This document shows, in pieces, positions 33,865 to 47,149 of a DNA stretch of 64,000 nt (within the stretch, counting starts at the first letter, position 1; each line of letters begins with the position of its first letter). Below the pieces are notes generated by a model. The model worked only from the letters and a program-made list of their open reading frames with translations. It made no database searches and was not told the DNA's origin. This stretch comes from Alligator mississippiensis (Eukaryota; Chordata; Crocodylia; Alligatoridae), in contig NC_081825.1 of NCBI RefSeq assembly GCF_030867095.1, positions 265,494,954 through 265,558,953 of the forward strand. Reading direction: 5' to 3'. The position numbers and the translations under genes are program-made.

Positions 33865-34417
33865 TAGAGATATGAAAAGTTAAACAATTAAATGCTTAAC
33901 CAATAAGCATAGTGATAATTGGTTAGCTTACCAGTTATTGTTTATTGTGGGGTGGGGCACAGTCTGGCAGGGAAGGAAGCAACAGGAAGCCACACAATGC
34001 CCCAGCAGGAAAAAGAAGGCAGCAGGGAAGGCAGGAGAGAGGGCAGAGTGAGGAGGAGGGCAGGGGGAAGGGGAAGGGCGAGGGTGAACTAGTACGGATA
34101 GCCTATGAGGTTAAAGAGGAAAACAGGGCAGCCTAATGACTCATCAATTAAGCAATTAGCTGTTCTTTCACAGGCATTCCCTCCTTCCCAGTGCAGGGTT
34201 TCAGGTGGGCTGTGTTGTCAGGCTGGGCTTATCATTGCCTCCTCTCTGCCCCCCCCCTCCCTGCTCCTTTCCCCCTCCCACCCCCATCCTCAAAGGGCCC
34301 AAAAGCAGCTCCCAGTAGCAGCTGTGTTCAAGCTGTTGTGTTTTCGTTTAACTGTTTAACCAATGTAATTAGAGGAGGTTAAACAGATACTTTTCTAAAA
34401 CAATATTTATATCCCTA
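33865..34417. mobile_element. hAT-like non-autonomous element, family V
   Basis: Ends TAGAGATATGAAAAG and TATTTATATCCCTA are inverted repeats. The 8-bp sequences outside are GGAATAAT (33857-33864) and GTAATAAT (34418-34425), a target duplication with one mismatch. Next to the ends lie inverted TTAAACAATTAA and TTAACTGTTTAA blocks and near copies of TTAACCAAT. The middle is G/A-rich and then CT-rich, forming a foldback. 553 bp, non-coding. Confidence 0.75.
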
Positions 34418-37400
34418 GTAATAATCTATACTGTTTTTGGGTCAGAATTTCTAGGTTAAATCCCAGATGCTGGTAAAAAGTGTAAAGGGAGAACACAAGT
34501 TGTGAAAAGCCTCATTTTTAGAATGGAAGATGTTCAAATGTATTGCTTTGTGGCCAACATACCCAAAATCTATAAAATGGAATGAACATTGGGTGACAAT
34601 GATCAAAAGTGAATGTCATTGATTTAAATTCTATGAAAAGAGATGCTGGCATAAGACGTGCAAGTCACAGAGTTTGGTTAAAGATGCACAGACAATCTCA
34701 AGCCTCCAAAAGACAGAGAACCCAGTTACTAAGGCAAATTTAGACCATTATTGATGGACCAAACTCTCTGAGGGTTCAAATGGACCAACAAAAAGAATTG
34801 GCCCCCACATCTGTATGACACGCAACATATAAGTAAATGCACACACGCAGCAACTGCCTTGACCCTGCAATCTGGTCTGTACAGGGGTACCTTCACAGGA
34901 CTTCACTGACTCCAATGAGATTCAGTACCAGAATAAGGATTTGCATCGACTGGGCTGTAGATGTGGAGTCCAAACATAGCAATATGTTGCAAGCCATTTA
35001 ACATATATATTTTTTGAAAAAAATCTGCTTAAGACTCACAATGGTATGAGAACAAACATTGCCATTTAATGATTTAATAGATGTAAAAACATTTAAAATA
35101 AAAAAAAATTAAATACAACTTTAAAAGGCCAAAAGGCATATTCTTTTCAATAGCAAGTTAAAAAACAAGACCAGATCATATAAATCCAAACCAGACACTT
35201 CACACAAAGCAGAAACAGATGCTTTGATTAAAATACATACAAAACTTATTCCATAGGTATTGGAACTCTTTCAAAAAATATAACCAATGTGTTTGTTAAG
35301 TGTGTGTAGTAATGAAACAACACTTTAAAAAAGGCTAATGTTTTAATTCACAGAAATGATGTTCAAGATGTTATACTTACAATGATAAGTACAGATGGTA
35401 AGTTTGATCTTGCAAAGGTATTAGGTACCTCTTGATATACAATGAACACTTGAGACATTGACTTCAGTAAGAGTTGAGGGCCCTCACTGCTTTTCTGGAT
35501 CAGGCCCAAAGTCAGCAAAAATAATGAAAGCTAACATTTCTCTTACTGCCTCATTTGTTAACATATCAAAGACCTCCACATTCCAACCAGGTATAAATAT
35601 TGGCATCAAATACAAATACAGACATGTCACAGAGGGTCTAATCCAAAGCCCATTGAAATTTATGAAGGTACTCTCATTGACTTCAAAGGAGTTTGGATCA
35701 GGCCTTTAGCTTAGCATCATCAGATTTAAGCATAATGCAGTGCTTTCATACACACTTCCAACTTGAATTCCAGTTGATCAACTGTACTCTGCATCCAAGT
35801 TAAGACATTTTATTTAGTAGTTAAGTTCCACAGTAGTGGATCTGGTTTTTGGCTTATGCTAGTGTAAATCCATCATTGTAGTTGCACCGAAGTAGAGCTG
35901 CTGTCAGACTGAAGTCAGATCCCATGCATCTGACTGACTATTACAGACTTCACAGGCTGGAAAAGGTTTATGGTCATCCCCTTAATAGCCAATTCCTATA
36001 TTTATGGGTCTCTAACACACTGTTTTGTTCCTAGAAATGCAAAAGATACATTTCCTAATATTTTTATCTGTAGTCTTATAGGAAAATCAGAGGAATAAGG
36101 CTTATGCAATGATTTAATTACTTAAGCAATTTCAATAACAGCCCTGTGAGATTCTTATCTTAAGACAGCAGCTAGTGGGAAAATAACCTGTAATGAAATT
36201 ACCTTGGAACAAGACCATCAATTGACAAACAAGTAAAGAGTCCCATCACAGAAGCAGGACGATCTTTGACAAGATAAGTCACATAAGAATCTCATTACAA
36301 AGCAGTTTTAACTAGGGAGTATCTTGTTCAAAATATAATTCCATCAATAGCATTAGGATTTAGATCTAGGCATAATTAAATCTTGGCTCCTGCTAACATT
36401 GCTATACACATGGTAGAGACACCAATGTACTGTTAATTTTGTTCCACATATTAAATGCGAAAAAAAATCTGATGTAGAGTTTGAAATATCACTTTTTATC
36501 TAGACTTCTTATTTCCTTGGGTACATCCTTACAGATTGAAAGTATCTACTACTGTAGCAGGGATATATTATTTGGATAACCCTATAATAGTACACAACAG
36601 GGTGAAACAAAGACAGTAGTTATATGACCAAAAAAACCTGACATTTGTGAATTTGTATTAATAGTATTCAAAAACACAGTGGCATTCATTGTGTGTTTAA
36701 GTTGCTTTTTTAATCTTTTGAAAAATAAGATTAAGGACTGACACAATACTCAATAATTAAACCATATTGTGTAAATATCCAATTATTGTGTTTTGAAAAC
36801 ACTCCTTAAGTGGAAAAGTTAAGTAGCTGAATTATTCTAAGCCATTATGGTCTGTCAGGAAAATATATAGATGGGACCATGGTTTCTTTTGAATACATAT
36901 TTGTTTGTTCATCAGTCTGACAGATATTTTTAGTTTTTCTTGCAAAAACATGGAACCTATAAAAATCTACCACATAAATGTGTCTCTAAAAACATTTAGC
37001 ATAATCATTTTTTTCCCTGTTCAACCAAGGGTGAAATCCTTGCTCTGCTGAAGACTGTAGCAACCCCTCTCCTCCGATGCCCCATTGGCTGCAATAAGCA
37101 TATTTTCTTTGAGCAGCAAAGTCTTATGGTGTTTGAATATTCATGTTTGTACACAGGGGTAAATATAAAGGGGGATAAATATAACTATATGAACAGAAGC
37201 AATTCATATATTACATTAATATATTATATTACTGTTCCATTTATAAAATCAAATGTGAAGGAAACTAAAAGAGTTAAAGTTGATTCAACAACGTTGACTT
37301 GGCCATCTTGTAAAACCTATATACTCCTTAGTATACAAATATACTAACAGTAATTCACTGTTTTGTATGTTCCTAGTGTTTTTGCAGTAGCTGAGAAGCT

Positions 37401-40400
37401 ACTGAAACTGCATAAGGGCCAGTCCTGCAAATCCTCACTGTACATAAAGATACAGCCTCATAAATGAAAATGATGACAATGGTGAGTCTTTAATAACAAT
37501 GGTGGACCTAAAAGGGAGAGTATTTTGACCATTTTTTCTTACCTTCCCTTATAGTTGAACACTAATTGCTCTTCTATGAACTTAAAAACCTCTCAAGAAA
37601 AAATGGACAACATGTGTGCCACTGATGAACATCGCTATTGCTATACCTGAACATAGCAACAATTCTCACTCTGACCAGGGCTCTAATTCTTTCAAGTCTT
37701 ATAACTTCATTAAAGGCTTCTCTAACTGAAAAAAGAAAAAAGCAAATCCAATTTACACACTGGATTTACTGGCTGCTTGATCAGTCAGAACATGTAATGA
37801 ACACAGTTTGCCAAACATATCCTGTTTTTAATTCTGCAGCTGTTTGGAAGAAGTGGTAGTGCCAGTGTCACCTTCCCTCCCCCCCAGTAAAATTCTTGTT
37901 AAAAGTGATGCTCCTATTCTGCTTAGCAAGCAAATTGTTCATCTACAGTGTCAAACTGTACTGCAGGCTATCTGTAAAGCATAACCAGTCTTAATAGCTT
38001 TTAATTAGAATCTGTGTTTTTGCACTAAGGTAACTGACATCATGTGAGAGACACTGTCAGTATATGTAAGGGCGCCAATGTCAGAACATAACCCATGTCC
38101 CAATTCAAAATTTGTTTCATTACATGAGCAACACAGAAACTCTGATTTGAGAACTGACAGATTTTTTTAAGCAAATATCAATATCCATTTTTAGTCATGT
38201 TGTGGCTGTTAGCAAATGACTCTAGAGATGTTTGTTTGAAATAGACACATCTTCAAAGTTACCTTTTATGGTATGAGCATTCAGGATCCTGTGCTGAGCA
38301 GAAGACATGCAGTTCTCTTAAGTAAACAGTTCAGGCCCTGTATTTCTACCTGACATGTGTACTGTACACAGCTCTGATTATGCTATTTTAGAGTGCCCTC
38401 ATTCCCTTCCTGCCTTCCAACAGTCCATTTAAGCTTGTGGGTAAGATGGGTGAAATTGTCGTACTTGGGAAACCCTTGGGAAAAAACACACTTAATTTCC
38501 ATGGGATAATCTTTAAAATTAAGCAGCATGTGATCTGATGTTAGACAGCTCACAATGTGCCTTTTATATTTTACCAAACAAATGGTGTTTCAAAATCCAC
38601 ATGAAAAGGAAATTATAAGGAAGAGTTGCCTTTGCAATATTATACCAAGCCCATGAGCAAAGCATCTACTGAAATTGATCTGTTGGACTAAATGAAGTGG
38701 TGAAAGTAGAGCAGGTGAATTGGTTTCTCCTGACATACAACTGTAAAGGACAGGATAGATCAGAAAAGCAGAATGGGATTAAAATAAATCCTGTGTGAAA
38801 TGGGACACAAATTTTGAGAGATTTTACAGCACAAATCTCGTTATCCTAACTAAGCCATATCACCTGACAAAAGATGGCAGAATTTGACCCTTCACACATT
38901 ACTTACAATTTAGCATGCAATGGACCAGATTTTCAAGAACATTCAGCACCCAATAGTTCTCATGAAATACCTAACAAAAGCAGCAAAGGGGCTTCAAAAC
39001 ATAATCAGCACCAATGGTCCCAATGGAATATGCTGGGAGCTGGAATCTTTTGAAAATCAGGCGTATGCTGAGGAACCTGGAAAGCTGTGTCTAGGTATGG
39101 GAGATGCAGCTTTCTAATTTTTCTAAGATCCTCATAGCACACAAAAGGAAATGCTAAGTGAATTTCCACCTCTTCTGAGAGTAAAACCAGTACTGAAGGT
39201 GGGACATGGCCACCTTTTCATGGCAACCATATGATACATGCAGTCCCTGTGAAATAAACTTCTTCGAAAAACAAACACCTTCAACAGTAATAACAGCAGC
39301 AGACAGTAGAAGAGAGATACAATAATTGCTCTCAAAATCAAATTAATGCTTCTTATATGCTTTCTGTTTGCCCTCTAGTCAAAGTCCCTCATTATAAATA
39401 AGGGCAAGGATTTTTTTTGCATGGAGTAAAACAAAATCTTGAACAGGGAATTTCACCTGGTGTGTAATTAATGGGCAGACTCTCCTCCCTTTTCTGATCC
39501 TAAATCAAAGGAGAATTGGTGTGTTCTTGATTTTTAATTACAAGGTCTGATCTAATAGTGATTGTACTATTCACTTGAACTGTCAAAACGTATTTTGCAT
39601 TATGCCTCCATTCTATTTTCTTTTTGAATAAAATAGCTGTGCTGACGTGAAACAGAAAATTTCACTTGATAAATATATATTGACTTTCTCCCACCTTTCG
39701 GGTTGAATTCAAAGGCCAGTGAAAAATAATTTGCCCTAAGAATAAGCTACATTATGGGTGTCAAGACATCTCAGCCTACAAGAGCAACATGCACAAATGG
39801 GTTGCTTTGTATTTGTTATACTCAAATCCCAATCATTATATATTTCTCAAGGCACATATGACATTACAGATCTTGCCTCTGCCAAGTCAAAAAACCAGGG
39901 TCTCATTTCTGCAAGCTGAGGCATGGCAGGTTTGCAACTTTAACTTTAGAAATATGATAGTTATTGTTGCTGGTACAGATGATAAACGCTGGATGTCTCT
40001 ATATTTTAACCACAGTAGCAATTACTTCATTTCTCCTTTCATTTTTGCTGCCAACAATCTCAAAGGCATTGGGTTCTGGATTTTGAAAGATCAAGGTTGC
40101 CAGATAATATATTGCTCTGCTGTACTTCTGAATATAGTAGCAATGTTTTGCTAAGTTTTAAAATCTGATTTATCCCTTCACATAGCAGTGCAGTAAAGAT
40201 TGCAGCCCCAATTGTTGCATGAAAATATGCTTGATGCACAGGATCCAGGTAAGCTGTGGCAAGGGGAAAAATATTTCAGTAAGCTAATGCAAATGAACCC
40301 ACAACTGAAGCAGTTCCAGGGATTAGCCCTTACTGACAGATACAGAAACTAGCTCCAGTCACCATAGAGATTTTTAAAGAGCAGAGATGACTGCATTCTG

Positions 40401-41737
40401 AAGCTTTGTTGTTAATCCATTGGTTTTGCCATTGAATACTATTCTGCATACACTCTGATATGAGCTAAACAAAACAGTAAAATGCACAGCCCCTGCAAAT
40501 CATTATGAAAAGATCTTACCTAGAGTGGTACAACCTTTTCTCTAGAGGGGAACCTGATCACCCCCACCACTTTGGCATCTACACTGTTTTGTGTCCAATT
40601 ATTAGCTATATATTATTATTATTGTGTCTAATTATTAGATTATCCATGGTATAGGACAGTGCTGCCTGGACAGCTGATCTATCTCAGAACAAGCTAATTC
40701 ATACATTTAAAGCAGCTGTGTCAGCTCAGTTTTCCTGCTAAGTTAACATACATTGCTCCTTAATTCATTTAGGGCTACCACTGATATATCTGCATGGCAC
40801 TACATTGTGCCATGTATGCATAACCTCAAAGGCACAGATATTTGTTTTTTTGATGTTTTCATGCACTTATATCCATTTTGAACCCATCTATGGCCCAGAA
40901 ACTGAGTTGCAGCTTTTACTGACAGAGGCAGAGCAGGGCACAAAGAGGAAAATATATTACCAATGATGCGAATAGTTAGCTTGTAGACCAAAGAGGCAAA
41001 CTTTTACCTAAATAAAGATTATCACTTTTGGGATTCACAAAATACAAAACAAGAAGCACTGGCAGCAAATTTAAGCCCATGATAAAATTCCCCATAGGGC
41101 TATAGATATGATTTTTTCCTATGAATTTTTAGTCATATAGACTGAAAACATCATTATACAAATGCCTGCTTTTTCAATCAGGGTAAAACATTAATATTCT
41201 TGTCTCAGAAAAGCTGATTATTATTTTTGTCACCTCTCCCTTCCCTCCATCCTGCTCCATGAAGATAGATAGCTGATGCAAACTTTCTCATTAGATATGC
41301 CTTGTAGATTTTAGCTTCCAGGAATATACAGGATTTAGGGTTCAAGAACTCTTTCACCTAAAGCAAACTCTTAGAATCAGAAGTTTGTTTGGAACCTGAA
41401 GGCCCAAGAGAAATAGTCCTTCCATTTTTTTTTCTTTTTGGAGGGAAATTCAGAAGGAGTAAAGAAAAGGTCTAGCTGAGGTGTGAATGCACAAAACTTC
41501 AATACTTTCACCACTGACCGTTCCTTTCCATGAAAAATTTAGGGGTAGAGAAAAGGCTAAATTGCTTTACCTCATACAGTGGTTGAGTTTCTGCCCATTT
41601 TTCCCTATCCAAAAGAGGAGAATATCATTTTCTTTACCTAATACTATCCTTTTCTTCGAAGTTATTTCTAGAAGAACCTAATTTGATACATAGCAAAAAT
41701 CAGCTATGCTAACTAATCAGTGATAGCATTCCAAAAG
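34418..41737. other. 7.3-kb repeat-poor stretch, no gene seen
   Basis: Long AT-rich region with unusually few recognisable repeats compared with the rest of the window. No frame longer than about 120 codons, and none with a domain. If the flanking exons on the minus strand are real, this is part of the large intron between them (33465-56928). Conserved non-coding elements may be present, but a single sequence cannot show them. Confidence 0.4.
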
Positions 41738-41815
41738 GCAAGGCATTAAAAAAAACCAAAGCTATCCTAGTAGTTTGCAAGGCATTAAAAAACCCCAAAG
41801 ATATCCTAGTAGTTT
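41738..41815 (+). repeat. 39-bp tandem duplication
   Basis: GCAAGGCATTAAAAAAAACC (41738) and GCAAGGCATTAAAAAACCCC (41777) start two 39-bp units, both ending TCCTAGTAGTTT. Only a few differences, so the duplication is recent. Confidence 0.85.
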
Positions 41816-41831
41816 GACTTGCTGAAAGAAA

Positions 41832-41865
41832 TGCCATAAAGGGCACCAAGTGCCATAAAGGGCAC
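41832..41865 (+). repeat. 19-bp period tandem duplication
   Basis: TGCCATAAAGGGCAC occurs at 41832 and 41851, right after the 39-bp duplication. Confidence 0.8.
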
Positions 41866-43080
41866 TGTGATTCCACTAAGCAGGAATCACAGGATTACCA
41901 GGCTGCAGACAACCACACTTGAAATAGATAAGCACCTGATGCGAGTAAAGCACTAGAGAGCTGAAAAACAACATACAGTTGAAGCAATACAGTTGAAAAT
42001 GCTGGAATGCCATAATGAGCATGGCTTTAGGGATGAGGAATAGGCAGGTTGTTGCACTTTCTGAAGATCAACTTGACTGTAAGTGCGAGGTAGAGTTTGG
42101 ACCACTGCATTTAATGCCAAACTTTTCAAATTTGGAAGCTTGCAGTTATTTACTTCAGCCCCTATTTAGACACCTAAGTGTAAATGGCTTGATTTTCAAA
42201 GATGCTTGGGGGGAAAAAACCCCAAACCAAAACCCCGCTCCCCAGTTTGGACACAGTCTATAGGTCTGATCTGACATCCCTTGATTCCTGAAAGCTCCCA
42301 CTGTATGGAAGGCATGCAAGATCTGACACTTCATGAGTTTAAATGACTAAAAAGTTTAGTAATTTTATGGTACTGAATGCACAAAATGCTTCAATATATA
42401 AACAACCTACTTTCTACTTTAGGATCACAGACTTGTCAGGGGAACAGTATTTTTGCCAACATGGAAAAATATTATTTATTGAACCACAAACGGATAATTT
42501 CAAATAATGTCATGAATCGGCTTCACTAGGAAGGAAACAAATTATCTTTGTTACACTCAGGTAATATGATCCTGTATCAGAGCTTGAACACAAGCCAACG
42601 TTATATATATCTGGGCTACGGCACTTAGATGGTAAGTTTAGGAAAGAATTTCCTGGCTTTGGACAACTTAGGCCTAACCCCTTAAAAGTCCCTTTCATTT
42701 TTTATGGTTTAATGTTGCTCCTTCTCCCAACTTCCATTTCACCTTCTACCCACCCAATCCTAGCTTTTGGCAAATTAAAAAAAAAAAAAAGGGAAAAAGG
42801 ATACAAAATCCTTAAAAGGAGATATCACGTAGCCTAACGTATAAATGGTGAACAAATTTAAAGACTTTTAAAGTCTGTATTGTTCACCCAGTACGTTTTT
42901 TTGTTCCATTGTGCATACATATATCAAGGGCATTTTTGAGAAAATATCCTGATGGTGGAGTTTGACTGCTTAGACTTAATAGTCAAAAAACACAAAAAAA
43001 GCCCCCAAATGTTAAAAATAACTAGCTGTTTTAAGTAAACACAGCTTCCTATTTCTGATTTACAAATGAGCAAAAAATAA
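41866..43080. other. No gene seen
   Basis: AT-rich with an A-run near 42777-42790. No supported exon. Confidence 0.4.
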
Positions 43081-44073
43081 TAGAGGTGCACCAATACATC
43101 AGTCAGATATCGGATTGGCACCAATATAAAGAAAATTGACTGTATTGGAAATTAGCTTTTTTTGCCCAATGTGGCCAATGCATGTGCACAGCCACAGCAC
43201 AGCACAGCACATAAGCAGCAAGGAGCACAGCCCAGCAGCTTGGAGAGCTGTGTACAGCTGGTAAGTCTGCTGTGGTGGAAGGGGAGGGGGGAGGGAAGGG
43301 GCATGGGGGGTGCAGATTGAGGCCCCCGCAGTGAAGGAGGGAGTGGGGCTGGAGCAGGTGCTACACAGCCGGGGTGGGGTGGGGTGCAGGATGGAGCCGT
43401 GAGCAACTCATCCAGGGGGCGCAGGGAGGAGGGTGGCAGCCCCTGCCACTGTGCACACCCTGGGAGGGCATGGGGGGCCTGTGCCCCCGGATCTGTGTGG
43501 TGTGGGGTGGGCTGCTGCTGTGGGCTGAAGCCAAGGCTGTGGTGGCCACTTCCTGGTGGGGCCTGGGCTGGGCTGGGCTGGGCTGTGCTCAGGGTGGGGT
43601 GGGTGGTGGTGCTAGGAGAGGGGGATGGGGGTGCTACGGTGAATTTTGGGGTGGCTGCAGCCCCCTCCATAGCCCTCCTCCCAGCACCACTGCTGCTTGG
43701 CCCAGCCCCCACCAGGAAGAGACCAGCGCAGCCCCAGTCCCAGCCCGCCCTCACCCCACGTACAGTTCTGGCGGTACACCATGCAGCAGCAGGAGCCATC
43801 CTCCCTGCACTCCCTGGATGAGCCGTGGCTCTGTCCCATACCCCACCCCTGCCCCAGCCCCACTCCCTCCCTCACCACAGGGGGCCTCAATCTGGCCCCT
43901 CCCATGCCTGTTCCCTTTCCCCTCCCCTTCCACCACAACAGACTTACTAGCCTACGCTGCTCTTCAAGCTGCCAGGCTGTGTATGGGAAATTGGATCGCT
44001 ATTCACCAATATGCCTCCTTAAAAATTGGCTATCGATATCAGCTCAAAAAAAACCTCTATCAGTGCACCCCTA
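43081..44073. mobile_element. hAT-like foldback element, family Z
   Basis: Left end TAGAGGTGCACCAATAC and right end CAGTGCACCCCTA are inverted repeats. AAAAATAA (43073-43080) and AGAAATAA (44074-44081) are an 8-bp target duplication with one mismatch. Inside, ATCGG/CGAT-rich arms are followed by CAGCTTGGAGAGC and GCTGGTAAGTCTG (43235-43269), with the complementary AGACTTACTAG and GCTCTTCAAGCTGCC near 43939-43972. The centre is a GC-rich foldback with frames of up to 235 codons on both strands, none coding. A GGGCT pentamer run lies at 43565-43584. Confidence 0.8.
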
Positions 44074-44081
44074 AGAAATAA

Positions 44082-45649
44082 AAGCCAAAACAATGAATAT
44101 CCAGTATTTAGCCCATTCCTTGAGAAATGCAAAGAGATTTTTATTTTTACAAATATAACAATTTTGCTTCTGAACTGAGACTAAGTTGCCAGCTTTCAGC
44201 CTGGCCTGCTTATAAGCAGGCATTTACTATGGAAGATGCTTAGTTTCAGTAAAAGGTTTTGGGCACTCATCTAGCCATTCACAAATATAAAATACAGTGG
44301 GTCTCTTTAAGCAAATCTCATTACAACATGGTATATTTTAAGAGCATGATTTACTGTTTTCCAAAACATTGTTTAAAATGACCTTCCTGTATTTCTCTTA
44401 ACCATTATCTGTATGCACCATAAACTCAGGAAGCTGCTGACATTTTATTTTCAGATTTTCTACATTTCACCAGGCAAACTGGCTGAAATGCTTTAAACAC
44501 CCAATTTCCAGCTGTGACCTGATCTAATTAAAAAAATAAATTACAAACGCTGGATGCATTTACAGTTGGCTTAGTTTACAGCAATGGCAGACTGATTTAA
44601 AACTGTAATTCATGATGTCCAAGCTCTTTCCTATTCCATGACAGAAACAAGTTTTCATTAACCTTGTTTTCACTGGTGGAGAGGGTTATTTGTGCAGATT
44701 TTTGTTCTGGCCCTGACACAGCCATTCGGAGTAGAAGAGATGGATGCCCCTGCTATGCTTTTCTGACCTTCAGAAGTAGCAGATGGGCCAGCAGTCTGTA
44801 AAGGGCTAGTGCCAGCACTAGTACAGCCTACAGTGTGCACATCTAGAAGTCAAAGAAAACATCTTCAAGCCAGACAGGCTAATCTCTTATGAGACACAAG
44901 AGAAATAGCGAATGGCTATTTTCATATAATCAAGTTACTGCATGTGCACATAATATTAATACAAAGTGAAGCAATTCCAGTATTTCTTCTCATCCCTTTT
45001 TCAACAAAGCCTATGATTTTGATGCCTTCAGCATTAATCTGTACTTGAGACAAGCTGTGGAAGGGACTTCCTCCAACAGAATCACTATCCTGGCTTTGTG
45101 TCCAGAATCCTTTTGAAGGAAACTTTTAGAAAGCACCATCTGTTCCTTAGTTGGCACATAGTGACATGGGAATGACGACTGAAAGTTTCATGTCTATTGA
45201 CGGTGCTAGTAAGAATCACAGTTTTTCAAAGAAAGAATGGGCTCACTACACAAAGAAAAAGCTGACACAACAGACCCACAATGATGTAGTTCATAGTTCT
45301 ATGATATTTCCTAATGCATTTGGCCAATATATTGGCTCTTTAAGGCACTTCAGTGTTCCAGGTTGAGTCACCACTAAAGACAGGTGAACTGAGCCAGGAC
45401 TTGTGCAAATATTGAAGTTCCTTGAGACAGTGGAAAAAGAAGCTAAAGAGTAGTTTGTCTTGGATGTTTCTAAGGAAGCATATCTAATTTGATTAAACGG
45501 GTCCTCAGCAAACATAAAAACACATAGTAATAAGTATTTTCAGCAGCACTTTAACATTTAAGTGGTATTTCTAAATAATAAAAATGGTAACTGATTATAT
45601 GAAATCACTTTTAAAAATGAACAGCTTTTCCTATTCATACAGCATCAAT
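44082..45649. other. No gene seen
   Basis: No supported exon or transposon end. Frames at 45151-45366 and 45291-45515 lack domains. Confidence 0.4.
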
Positions 45650-45720
45650 GAATATGAAAGGTTTTCAAAGTGCTTAATAAAGATGGGTATTTTTAGGTCA
45701 TGTTGCAGAGTAGGAAACTG
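45650..45720 (+). repeat. L2/MIR-type tail, part 1
   Basis: CAAAGTGCTTAATAAAGATG, then TTGCAGAGTAGGAAACTGAG. This is the first half of an old tail (normally GAGGAAACTGAGGCACAGAG), cut by a MITE at 45721. Confidence 0.5.
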
Positions 45721-46014
45721 AGGACATGGACAGACGGACAACTGTATTGCTTTGAGAGGAGGGACTTATTGCTTGTGAGATTATATCAGATAAGCCATGA
45801 TTGTTTCATCTGTCCATTCCTACCCCACAGTAATTGAAGCTAAGCCAGGGTAAATTAACCCAGTTGCTTTCAAGGGTAAGCTGCATGGTTTAATTTCCAT
45901 TTATGTGGGATAGGAATGGATGGATGAAACCATTAAAAGGATTCAGCTGGTCTAATTTAAGCATCTTCTCTCTTTACTTTTAAAATGATATAATTGTTTA
46001 GCTTGTCCACACCT
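45721..46014. mobile_element. Foldback MITE inserted in the L2/MIR-type tail
   Basis: Ends AGGACATGGACAGAC and GCTTGTCCACACCT are imperfect inverted repeats. Inside, GTTTCATCTGTCCATTCCTA (45803) and the complement TAGGAATGGATGGATGAAAC (45911) form strong arms. About 294 bp, non-coding. The old tail resumes directly at 46015. Confidence 0.55.
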
Positions 46015-46125
46015 TGAATCATAAAGAGACTGAGTGACCTTCAAAAGATCATGCAGTAAGTGGCAATGCTGGGAATAGAACCAGTGTCTGCTGAACCTCA
46101 TTCACAATGACTTATTGCTATATTA
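46015..46125 (+). repeat. L2/MIR-type tail, part 2
   Basis: AGAGACTGAGTGACCTTC, GATCATGCAGTAAGTGGCA and GCTGGGAATAGAACCAGTG continue the tail order (AAGTGACTTGCC, GTCACACAGC, GGGATTCGAACC). Confidence 0.6.
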
Positions 46126-47149
46126 TATTGTAAGATATTATATATTATGGAATTAAGCATGACATTAAACAGCTAATAGTAGAGAAAGACTGAACCTGAC
46201 AGCATTATCTTAATTCCTTCCAGCTTCAGAGAAATTTCGTTCCATTTAGTCTTAACTGCTTCACAGCAATGACCTGGTTCCATAGTTTTTATAAACTGGA
46301 ATACCCAAAACCATGTAAACATGTCTTTATAACATGATATAAATCAAATGTTAGGACAAATACACTTTCTATTCATCATTTTTTGATTATTAAATTATTA
46401 AATATTATCTAAATTTAAGTGTCATCCAAATTTCCTTACCTGTTCTGTACACACTATGTTCTGAGCAAAAATTTATGTACTGGTTCTTAGGTTGGAATTA
46501 TCAGAAGACATATAACCAGTGTGTAACAGTGCAACCAGGGGAACCATATAAACAAATACAAAGGGAACATACCCTTGTGCCACAAAACCTTTTGGCAGAC
46601 ATGGTACATACCGTATCATCATGTTTAAACAGTCTCATGCCTGAGAAACAAATGTCATGCACCTTCAGTCAATATTTGGCAACTGCTGATTTACTGAAGC
46701 TCCATCACTCCCCAAAGTGCAGCTGTGTCTGACTCCAGCTGGAATTGCTACTGTTTTAAAACAATGGTGTAAAACTGAATTTCCCACAAAGAAAGCTGCT
46801 GTACTTCTGCACACTTGTTAGCTGCTTTAGCGCTTCTCTTTTTCCACTTGTTACTTCATTCCATTGAGAGTTACATTAATGGAATCTTCCTTGGTTGTAC
46901 TTAGATCAAAGGGAACCATTCTTTTTATTAATGCTGCAAAAGAAAGGAGAGAGTGACATGAGGAGACAGATCAACCATCTGCAAAACAATCCAGAAATGT
47001 TGATGACTGACCATGAATATATTGTACTCATGTTTAAGCGTTACTGTAGCAATGATAGTCTGGGACACGACCAGGAGGCAAGGGGCTTTCTTGTGATATC
47101 TTTTATGGGTCCAACTCTAAAACTGGGGGAGCTGTTGAACAAGTTTTCA
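46126..47149. other. No gene seen
   Basis: A plus-strand frame at 46475-46732 and the start of one at 46895-47251 show no domain; the latter runs into the R1 repeat. Confidence 0.4.

Noticed and set aside
43152-44081. Frames of 235 and 215 codons on opposite strands
   Set aside because: They arise from the GC-rich foldback of hAT family Z, with target duplication and TIRs around them.
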